Shown here one piece after another: positions 1 to 5,100 of a stretch of DNA of 5,355 nt; positions within the stretch are counted from its first letter, which is position 1, and every line of letters begins with the position of its first letter. Origin of the DNA: Candidatus Hodarchaeota archaeon (GTDB lineage Archaea > Asgardarchaeota > Heimdallarchaeia > Hodarchaeales > YT1-039). Location: positions 1 through 5,355 of the forward strand of contig JAEOTF010000432.1 of the NCBI GenBank assembly GCA_016840025.1, written 5' to 3'. The position numbers were made by a program, and so were the translations under genes. The notes below the pieces were generated by a model. The model made no database searches and was not told the origin of the DNA. It saw only the letters and a list, made by a program, of their open reading frames with translations.

Positions 1-164
1 GAGTAGAAGACTCTTCTAGATTTCTCTCGAAAAAAAGTGGTGAAAGATTTCCCACTAGAAGAAGAACGACTACTAAGAAAACTAATGACTTTGAAGAATA
101 TTTTAACAAATCATTTGAGAAACAATTCAATTTAAATCCTCAGAACATAAGACAAGAAGGTTAA
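1..164 (+). CDS. C-terminal end of an unidentified basic, probably disordered protein (5' end outside window)
   Basis: Reading from base 3, the plus strand stays open for 53 codons to a TAA at 162-164. The other two plus frames hit stops within the first few codons. In DNA this AT-rich, an open run of this length is unlikely though not impossible by chance. The peptide is very basic and low in complexity at first (RFPTRRRTTTKKTN), then has an aromatic/acidic patch (DFEEYFNKSFEKQF) and a short polar end. This fits a flexible tail, perhaps nucleic-acid or partner binding, ending in a short helix. No family is recognised. It would be the only plus-strand gene here and would converge on the minus-strand block. 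The start and main domain lie left of the window. Confidence 0.45.
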   Translation, partial: VEDSSRFLSKKSGERFPTRRRTTTKKTNDFEEYFNKSFEKQFNLNPQNIRQEG

Positions 165-446
165 GAATAGATTGTTAGGATATTTTTGACTTTATTAATC
201 AATCTATGACAATAATTAGTCAATCTATAACTATAATGTCTAGAAGTCAGTTACTGATGTAGTCAATAAGACACTTTAAGTTAAATTAATCGATTAAGTC
301 CGTTAACTATCAATTTTTCTGGTTAACAGGGGATTTCATAGAGTTGAGACACCAAGATGAATTAATTGTCTCCTGTCGTTACATTAACATTCTCCCCTAC
401 CGTATTCAATACTAAATAATTTCGCTGATTAATTGATGGAATACAT
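165..446. other. Intergenic region between convergent genes, no gene recognised
   Basis: About 280 AT-rich bases separate the left-edge plus-strand frame from the TPR-tail scar. I find no convincing gene on either strand. The region holds an 18-base direct repeat at 199-237 and two GTTAAC palindromes near 303 and 322. A plus-strand frame from 290 to 415 is open for 41 codons but has no ATG start, ribosome-binding site or recognisable family. Convergent terminators would be expected here, but no clear hairpin plus T-run was seen. Confidence 0.5.
199..237. repeat. Short direct repeat, two 18-base copies 21 bases apart
   Basis: TCAATCTATGACAATAAT (199-216) is followed by TCAATCTATAACTATAAT (220-237), with 16 of 18 bases matching and only three bases between copies. 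The 21-base spacing is two helical turns, which would suit a dimeric DNA-binding protein. In AT-rich intergenic DNA it could equally be chance or slippage. No third copy was found. Confidence 0.4.
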
Positions 447-527
447 AATCCTATAACTCTACAAACGGGATTTAAATTGTTCTTATCGGTTTATTACAAA
501 CCTGTGGCTCCTTATTTTGCAGTCAAT
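447..527 (-). pseudogene. Decayed copy of the 3' end of the TPR gene
   Basis: Bases 447-484 match 1417-1454, the end of the intact TPR gene and its first downstream bases, at 36 of 38 positions. Read on the minus strand in the same frame, it encodes EQFKSRL and then TAG, the same last seven residues and stop as the intact gene. Just upstream the frame is broken by TAA at 483-485. Similarity then becomes patchy, with a net gain of about 10 bases, but shared CTGTG and TTTTGCAG blocks continue to about 525. There it runs into the stop codon of the TIGR04076 gene at 528. The fragment is too short to be functional and is best read as a scar of a duplicated or recombined TPR gene. Confidence 0.7.
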
Positions 528-842
528 TTATTCTTCTATCCGTTCTAATTTAAAAACAACAGGTCTTTTACCATCACGACAACTAGTATACATGACATTA
601 GTCCCTACATGCTCAAAGTTCCCACCGCTAGCTATTACCGATAAATCCTTCCATATGTCATTCCACCCCCAGCCACAAAACTCTTTAGGTCTCGGTCCAA
701 GAATACTTTCCACAATAATCTCTTGGCCCTCTTCAAATACTATGCAGGGAGGTATTATTCTTCCATCAGGATATCTCATTTCGTGGTTAAAAACGTCTTC
801 AGGACTGAATCGCTTAATTACTGTAATCTTTACCGGGACCAT
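528..842 (-). CDS. TIGR04076 family small protein (intact copy)
   Basis: This 104-residue protein has the features I associate with TIGR04076, a family of unknown function usually about 90-110 residues long. It begins with a KITV strand (5-8), followed by C33 and FEEG (36-39). Then come FC-GWGW (55-60) leading into a DIWKDL helix, a GG turn (73-74), and the family's C-terminal hallmark, C88 with DG-RP-VFKLER (90-101). The three separated cysteines (33, 56, 88) are all kept in the neighbouring broken paralogue, which suggests a structural, metal or redox role (inference). The ATG at 842 has GGAAGGT seven bases upstream, a good Shine-Dalgarno site. It lies 19 bases after the upstream paralogue's stop, so the two look like one tandem transcription unit. 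It has no signal peptide or membrane segment and is probably cytosolic. Confidence 0.85.
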   Translation of the reverse strand: MVPVKITVIKRFSPEDVFNHEMRYPDGRIIPPCIVFEEGQEIIVESILGPRPKEFCGWGWNDIWKDLSVIASGGNFEHVGTNVMYTSCRDGKRPVVFKLERIEE

Positions 843-856
843 TTTCTTTACCTTCC
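843..856 (-). promoter_or_regulatory. Ribosome-binding site of the intact TIGR04076 gene
   Basis: On the minus strand GGAAGGT (856-850) precedes the ATG at 842 by seven bases. This supports that start over the out-of-frame ATG at 858. It also suggests the intact copy can be translated independently although the upstream paralogue stops early. Confidence 0.55.
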
Positions 857-861
857 ATTTT

Positions 862-1188
862 TTATAACATATCCATTCTTTCTAATTTGAACACAATAGG
901 TCGTACACCGTCACTACAACAGGTATAGGTCAACCCGGGACCTAAAAAGCCATCAAAATCACCGCCCCAAAAGAGAATTGATAAATTCCTAAAGATTGCT
1001 CCCCAAGCAGAGGGGCAAAAGTTATCTGGTATCTTTAACCCTTCTGAAATGAATTCATCCCCCTCTTCAAATACGGGACAAGAGGGACTAACTCCACCGG
1101 AATCATTAGTTACTACTTTTCCAAAGACTTATTCGGGTTCGACTTTTTTGAATACAGTGATTTTGATGTTCTCTCTTACCATCTTCAT
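862..1188 (-). pseudogene. TIGR04076 family paralogue broken by one in-frame stop
   Basis: From ATG at 1188 (or 1182) the minus strand reads a 108-codon TIGR04076 protein ending at TAA 864-862. It is interrupted only by TAA at 1131-1129, codon 20. Before the stop it reads NIKITVFKKVEPE. After it come VFGKVV, CPVFEEGDEF, FCPSAWGAIF, LFWGGDF, YTCCSDGVRP and IVFKLERMDM. Each block has a counterpart in the intact gene at 528-842, including all three cysteines. The intact copy reads PEDVF where this one reads PE-stop-VF, so one base change such as GAA to TAA explains the loss. No frameshift or second stop is present and no in-frame ATG follows soon after, so re-initiation is unlikely. AAGGA lies four bases before the ATG at 1188. 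The loss looks recent, unless the base is a sequencing error. Stop-codon recoding is not expected, since TAA is used for neither pyrrolysine nor selenocysteine. Confidence 0.8.
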
Positions 1189-1262
1189 TCGTTCCTTGTT
1201 ATTCATTAAATTGGCTTATCTAAGCTAAGTAAAATGATTAAAACATCTACTTTTCGGATAAA

Positions 1263-1294
1263 AAGTACTATACTGTATTATAGAACAAGTACTT
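1263..1294. repeat. Inverted repeat in the intergenic region upstream of the TIGR04076 pair
   Basis: AAGTACT (1263-1269) is mirrored by AGTACTT (1288-1294). A second nested pair, CTATA (1268-1272) and TATAG (1279-1283), lies inside. The site is about 75-125 bases upstream of the first TIGR04076 start and could be an operator, but the arms are short and AT-rich. The rest of 1189-1428 shows no gene. A T-rich stretch on the minus strand around 1354-1362, past the TPR stop, might act as an archaeal oligo-T terminator. Confidence 0.3.
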
Positions 1295-1428
1295 AAATTT
1301 TATTCTAGGTGACCATGAAACAACGCCCAGAGAAAACGTCACTGTAGAAACGGGGAAAAATAACGCAAAGTCAAGAACTCGCTTATATTCTCTTAATCTT
1401 ACAGTTAGGAGTTTGGAATCCTATAATT

Positions 1429-2772
1429 CTATAAACGGGATTTAAATTGTTCTTGTTGGATATGTTTCTGTGCTTTTTGCAGGTAATTCAACATATCCGC
1501 CAATTGAGCCTGTTCAGATGCTTGAGGAGAAATTTCTTGGAGCTTTTGAAACATTACCATCCGATGTTTTAGTTGGGTTATCTCATCTTGGGATTTTTGC
1601 GCTTGATCCTGAAAACCATACGTTTCTGCTAACTTGTGAGCTTGTTCGAACTGGTCTAATGCATCTGAGAATTTAGCTTCAACACGTTTTAACATGCCTG
1701 ACATCATGTTGACTTCCACTTGTACCTTATACAACCGTTCACGGTTTCCTAACTCTGCCATTTCATGTAATAATTGTTCACTTTGGATTTTAAGCTCTAA
1801 ATGATGAGTGAGGGAATATTGTTGAAGTGACGCTTGGAGTTGGATCTGAAGAGCTTGTACCTCCAGAAAAACAATGTTGAGTTTCTTAGCTTGCGCTCTA
1901 GCTTGGGATGCTAATTCTAAGGTCGATGTCAATTCATGTTGTTTGAGTTTAACCATAGCTGTTAGTACTTGGAATACAATATTAGCAAATGGTGTCTCAA
2001 CTTCATGAGCTAAGTGACTGAGTGTAGCCATGTAATTTTCTGCTTTCTTAATTGCATTCAAATCTAGTAAAACACTCGTTAATCCCCATATAGTAACTAG
2101 AATTCCATATGGATAATTAATATGTTTAAATAGAGTAAAAGAGCGTTCAAGAAGGTCATTCGCACTCTTTAAGTCTCCCTTGTACCAAGATACCACTCCC
2201 AAACACAATAAAGACCATGCAGTGTGAAATGGATTGTCACTTTGTTCCGCTAATGTGAAAGCTCTTTGTCCAAAAGCTTCAGCGAGTTCTAAATCTCCCC
2301 GAAACCAATAGAAAAGAGATAGGTTCTGAAACATACTTGTTTCTCCCTTGGAGTCAACATGTTTCTCAAAAATCTCAACCCCTCGTAGAAGGTATTTTTC
2401 TGCTCGTTCTAAATTTCCATAAATTTGGTACATTACTCCCAGATTTTGTAGTGTGGCAGATATCGAACGTGGTTCACCAATTTGCTCTCGCCTAGCTAAA
2501 CTTTTTTTGAAATACTCTATTGATTGATCAATGTTTCCTAATTCGTAATAGATACACCCTAGATTGTTTAACGCATCTCCCTGCCCTGAAATATCAGGTG
2601 GTGATTGATCTGCGAGGGTTAAAGCTTCCTGCGCTCTTTCTTCAGCTGTTGTCAATTTTCCCAACCTAAATAAAGTGTAACTTAATTGGTTTAAACATTG
2701 AATCCGTTTAATAAGTTGTTGGTCCCCTAAAGTGTCTAATAAACGTTCAAGTAGTTCTACAGCCTCGGTCAT
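1429..2772 (-). CDS. Tetratricopeptide-repeat (TPR) protein
   Basis: From ATG at 2772 this is 447 residues, almost all alpha-helical. Six helix-turn-helix repeats recur about every 40 residues, at roughly 25-58, 65-98, 105-138, 145-178, 185-218 and 225-258. Typical TPR positions are visible, as in LNNLGCIYYELGNIDQSIEY and LQNLGVMYQIYGNLERAEKY. The 40-residue spacing resembles MalT/kinesin-light-chain-type TPRs rather than the 34-residue kind. Residues 262-395 are a less regular helical stretch, and 395-440 is Gln/Lys-rich and may be coiled-coil. No catalytic domain, signal peptide or membrane helix is present, so it is probably a cytosolic scaffold or protein-binding module; the partner is unknown. 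In-frame coding similarity continues 21 codons upstream (AEIKKLVEEGEMTEAVELL), so the real start is probably near 2835. A scar of its 3' end recurs at 447-527. Confidence 0.85.
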   Translation of the reverse strand: MTEAVELLERLLDTLGDQQLIKRIQCLNQLSYTLFRLGKLTTAEERAQEALTLADQSPPDISGQGDALNNLGCIYYELGNIDQSIEYFKKSLARREQIGEPRSISATLQNLGVMYQIYGNLERAEKYLLRGVEIFEKHVDSKGETSMFQNLSLFYWFRGDLELAEAFGQRAFTLAEQSDNPFHTAWSLLCLGVVSWYKGDLKSANDLLERSFTLFKHINYPYGILVTIWGLTSVLLDLNAIKKAENYMATLSHLAHEVETPFANIVFQVLTAMVKLKQHELTSTLELASQARAQAKKLNIVFLEVQALQIQLQASLQQYSLTHHLELKIQSEQLLHEMAELGNRERLYKVQVEVNMMSGMLKRVEAKFSDALDQFEQAHKLAETYGFQDQAQKSQDEITQLKHRMVMFQKLQEISPQASEQAQLADMLNYLQKAQKHIQQEQFKSRL

Positions 2773-2832
2773 TTCACCTTCTTCTACTAGTTTCTTTATT
2801 TCTGCTAATTTTTCAGAAAATGTATCTTCAGG

Positions 2833-2849
2833 AATGATTCTCTTCTCCT
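2833..2849 (-). promoter_or_regulatory. Shine-Dalgarno site with a possible non-ATG start for the TPR gene
   Basis: On the minus strand AGGAG (2849-2845) sits six bases before an ATC (2838-2836) and nine before an ATT (2835-2833). Both are in frame with the TPR protein. An in-frame TAG at 2850-2848 closes the frame just upstream, and no ATG, GTG or TTG occurs between it and 2772. The intervening codons encode a plausible first TPR helix. Either a rare ATT/ATC start is used, the original ATG has mutated, or translation begins at 2772, where GGTGA lies only one base before the ATG and is too close to act normally. A weak TATA-like AGATAAATAA lies around 2884-2875. Confidence 0.4.
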
Positions 2850-2943
2850 AAGAGTTTAATCTGATTATTCACAAATTATTTATCTATCTATTATCCTCGA
2901 ATTAAGGCTTTCCCAGAACTTTTCGGGTACTAGAAGAATATTT

Positions 2944-3071
2944 TTATTTCTGAATCATAACTTCATTTCTTTGTAACTCATTCATTATTTTTTCAGCAAT
3001 TCTGGAGAGGTGTTTTCTCTTATAACTAATACTCGTAAATTTGTCAGATGTACTAGCGTCTCAATCATTTC
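2944..3071 (-). pseudogene. Decayed, frameshifted copy of the 3' end of an LRR gene
   Basis: Bases 2944-3071 align with the 3' end of the intact LRR gene (from 3997) at roughly 70% identity by eye. The last 18 bases of the reading frame are identical. On the minus strand the first part reads ETLVHLTNLRVLVI, against ESLNHLTNLRVLAI in the intact protein. The second part reads LSRIAEKIMNELQRNEVM and ends IQK-stop, against LSQSAKQIVNELQRNGVM and IQK-stop. The two parts lie in different frames, because one base is missing around 3008-3012. An in-frame TGA at 3086-3084 closes the upstream side. Only the last repeat and cap of an LRR protein remain, and there is no start codon, so this is a relic. 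It lies just downstream of the Uma2 gene. Confidence 0.75.
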
Positions 3072-3106
3072 CTGTTTTTTGAATCAAAGGAATAGATAAA
3101 GTAAAA

Positions 3107-3703
3107 TTATTCTATAATGTCATCTACTTTAATAATCAAGTTATTTAATGTATGTATTGGGAAGGATTGAGTCAATTTATACTCTTTCCCTTTATTATAT
3201 TTCCCTTCTTCTCCCAAGATATAGGTTAGGACGAAATTTTCCTCAGGATTAATAATGATATATTCTTTGACCCGATATTTCTCATATAATTGTTTTTTAC
3301 TAATTAAATCCCGTTTTTTGTTCGTAGAAGTGATTTCGATAATAAGATCAGGACTTCCTTCAATGTTTTTATCCTTTATAATACTTCGATTATCATTCAA
3401 TACAAAAATAATATCTGGAATTACTACATTTTCTTCACTTAATACCACATCTATTGGCGCATGAAGTACTTCACCAAGTTTATTTGTTTGAAGGAATAAT
3501 TGTAGTTGAAATTCTAATTTACTCGAAATTCTCTGATGTGATATTGTAGTCGATGGCACAATGAAAAGATCTCCATTGATTATTTCTATTAAGTCTGAAT
3601 CTGGCCATTCAGGGAAAGATTCAATATCTCTATAAGTAAAGTAAACTCTTCCAGAATCTTCCCGAACTCTAAGACTTTTCGTATTTATTTTGATTATACT
3701 CAT
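3107..3703 (-). CDS. Uma2 family (DUF820) PD-(D/E)xK nuclease-like protein
   Basis: This 198-residue protein has the Uma2 layout and is of normal family length. An acidic-Gly motif EIINGDL (40-46) precedes a conserved His (H56) on a helix. VVIPD (93-97), SPDLIIEI (117-124) with the family's catalytic-type acidic pair D119 and E123, RD (131-132), K136/K137 and KEYIIINP (146-153) follow. These match the PD-(D/E)xK core, so the putative active-site residues are all present. Uma2 proteins are abundant in Cyanobacteria and some other bacteria. They are described as putative endonucleases, but their physiological role is poorly known. The ATG at 3703 has only a weak AGAG upstream. A TATA-like box at 3751-3758 suggests an independent promoter. 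The gene looks even richer in A+T (many ATA and AAA codons) than its neighbours and lies between an LRR gene and a relic LRR tail, which fits acquisition by transfer (inference). No partner antitoxin or methylase gene is nearby. Confidence 0.88.
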   Translation of the reverse strand: MSIIKINTKSLRVREDSGRVYFTYRDIESFPEWPDSDLIEIINGDLFIVPSTTISHQRISSKLEFQLQLFLQTNKLGEVLHAPIDVVLSEENVVIPDIIFVLNDNRSIIKDKNIEGSPDLIIEITSTNKKRDLISKKQLYEKYRVKEYIIINPEENFVLTYILGEEGKYNKGKEYKLTQSFPIHTLNNLIIKVDDIIE

Positions 3704-3996
3704 AATAAATTCTCTTTTGGAATTTAGTTAATTAAAGACAGTTAAGGAAATATTTAAAGATTTTGATTCTAATGCAATTTCATAGAAGTAGAAATTCCTT
3801 AATGACGAATTCATACATTTATTACAAGAAAAAGAGCAGTATTAAATAACCAAAATATTCGTTTATCTTTTTTTAAGCAAGAACCCCACTACTCGCCCAG
3901 TATAGTAACGCTTCAGTCCTGTTATTAAAGAATTTTTCACTTTTGACTGCTTCATGATCATGATAGAGAATCACAGAAGTTAGTAGTAGCACACTA
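3704..3996. other. Intergenic region between the LRR and Uma2 genes
   Basis: About 290 AT-rich bases contain no gene I can support. The right part holds a 12-base perfect palindrome, TCATGATCATGA, at 3952-3963, some 35 bases past the LRR stop. The left part carries the Uma2 promoter candidate. No LRR-, TPR- or transposon-like coding remnant was recognised. Confidence 0.5.
3751..3758 (-). promoter_or_regulatory. Archaeal TATA box candidate for the Uma2 gene
   Basis: On the minus strand TTTAAATA (3758-3751) is a very good archaeal TATA box. It is preceded by AAAATC, a fair fit to a BRE purine/A-rich element. A start about 25 bases downstream would fall near 3729, leaving a leader of about 25 bases before the ATG at 3703. 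That geometry is typical for archaea, though such sequences also arise by chance in AT-rich DNA. Confidence 0.45.
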
Positions 3997-5100
3997 TTAT
4001 TTCTGAATCATAACTCCGTTTCTTTGCAATTCATTAACGATTTGCTTGGCACTTTGGGATAGAGGATTTGCTCCTATGGCTAATACTCGTAAATTGGTTA
4101 GATGATTTAACGATTCGGGGATAAAGATCAGATTATTTTTCCACACAGATATCTTTTGTAGATTTATCAACCGACTAATCGTTTCTGGGAGTGATTGCAA
4201 TTGATTCTGACCTAACATCAAAGTTTGTAGATTTGTCAACCGAACGATGGTCTCAGGTAGAGTTTGTAATTGGTTCTGACCCAGCATCAAAGTTTGTAGA
4301 TTTGTCAACCGACTAATCGTTTCTGGGAGAGTTTGTAATTGATTGTTATTCAATATTAACTCTCTGAGGTTATATAGGTCACAGATCATTAAAGGAAATG
4401 ATTTAAGATCTAAACCTGTAAGATCAAGTTTAATTATTCGTTTTTGCTCTATTTTAAGCCTATTAGGGTATATTAAATCCTTTGATTGAGCAGATAGTTC
4501 TTTTAGTACCTCATACTCCCTTGGTACTAATATGTCTCTTGGAATTTTTACTAATTTTATTCTATAAGAATAATTTCTCCTTGTCCAAAAAAATAAACCC
4601 AGTAGAATGATCAATATCAGAATTGCTAAGGTTCTGTAAAACACAGATTCCATTAAATATTCCGTATCTCCAGTTTGTAGCATATGAGTTGGTTCCCAAA
4701 GAAAAAAACTCACTAGCACGAGAATAAATCCCGAAAGACCTAGATAATGATGTATAACAAGACCTCTTCTGAAATCTTTTTCTATATCACCCTTTATCAT
4801 ACGTTCTAAACGATGATCATGATCAAAAAGAACATAATCTAGTTTTCTACGTTCCTCAAAGGCAGCACTTCTGGAAAACGCATCTAGGCATGATGGAATA
4901 GCTGCAAAGATTATTTCTATTCCACCGATAATTGCAAAACCAGTGATGGTAATAGTAAGGAAATTATTTTCTCCAACTAAGAAGAATAATATTGCTATTA
5001 GAAAAGAAAGTGACACACTGATTCCAATAAGAATAATAAGAGGACCGTACCATGCACCGTACCATGATTTTGACTCATTCAATATTTCGTGTTCCCCCAA
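3997..5100 (-). CDS. Four-helix membrane protein with C-terminal leucine-rich repeats
   Basis: There are four hydrophobic segments at about 20-42, 47-69, 119-135 and 154-172. The charged loop 73-115 is rich in Arg, Glu and His. Arg-Arg follows helix 4, so by the positive-inside rule both termini are probably cytosolic. A linker (174-220) leads to five 23-residue LRRs at about 222-336, with the pattern LQTLMLGQNQLQTLPETI, followed by a cap ending at 367. The domain is a short-type Ras/Shoc2-like LRR, a protein-binding surface tethered to the membrane; no partner is known. No in-frame ATG occurs before residue 101, so a TTG must start it. The TTG at 5100 gives 367 residues. The TTG at 5082 gives 361 residues and overlaps the deaminase TGA as TTGA, with GGGGGA ten bases upstream, which suggests translational coupling. 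Three LRR units are near-identical in DNA. A degenerate copy of the 3' end lies at 2944-3071. Confidence 0.85.
   Translation of the reverse strand: MGEHEILNESKSWYGAWYGPLIILIGISVSLSFLIAILFFLVGENNFLTITITGFAIIGGIEIIFAAIPSCLDAFSRSAAFEERRKLDYVLFDHDHRLERMIKGDIEKDFRRGLVIHHYLGLSGFILVLVSFFLWEPTHMLQTGDTEYLMESVFYRTLAILILIILLGLFFWTRRNYSYRIKLVKIPRDILVPREYEVLKELSAQSKDLIYPNRLKIEQKRIIKLDLTGLDLKSFPLMICDLYNLRELILNNNQLQTLPETISRLTNLQTLMLGQNQLQTLPETIVRLTNLQTLMLGQNQLQSLPETISRLINLQKISVWKNNLIFIPESLNHLTNLRVLAIGANPLSQSAKQIVNELQRNGVMIQK
4162..4368 (-). repeat. 69-base tandem repeat (three LRR units) inside the LRR gene
   Basis: Units of 69 bases (23 codons) run at 4368-4300, 4299-4231 and 4230-4162. A 28-base block is identical at 4216-4243 and 4285-4312, exactly one unit apart. 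A 21-base block is identical at 4171-4191 and 4309-4329, exactly two units apart. Synonymous sites are conserved too, which points to recent unit duplication or conversion. Flanking LRR units at either end are much more diverged. Confidence 0.85.

Noticed and set aside
290..415. 41-codon open plus-strand frame in the left intergenic region
   Set aside because: It has no ATG start, no ribosome-binding site and no similarity to a known family, and its length is within chance for the region.
517..867. 116-codon plus-strand frame opposite the intact TIGR04076 gene
   Set aside because: The minus strand over the same bases encodes a clear TIGR04076 protein with a good ribosome-binding site; the plus frame has no recognisable family.
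1129..1131. Programmed stop-codon recoding in the TIGR04076 paralogue
   Set aside because: The codon is TAA, which is used for neither pyrrolysine (TAG) nor selenocysteine (TGA), and the intact paralogue has a normal residue there. A nonsense mutation or an error is simpler.
1309..1343. GTGAC/GTCAC inverted pair between the TPR and TIGR04076 genes
   Set aside because: Five-base arms separated by more than 20 bases are expected by chance, and no T-run follows to make a terminator.
1470..1676. 68-codon plus-strand frame opposite the end of the TPR gene
   Set aside because: It lies wholly inside the TPR gene on the other strand and has no family features.
3255..3464. 69-codon plus-strand frame opposite the Uma2 gene
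   Set aside because: It lies opposite the conserved Uma2 core motifs and its hydrophobic run merely mirrors AT-rich codons.
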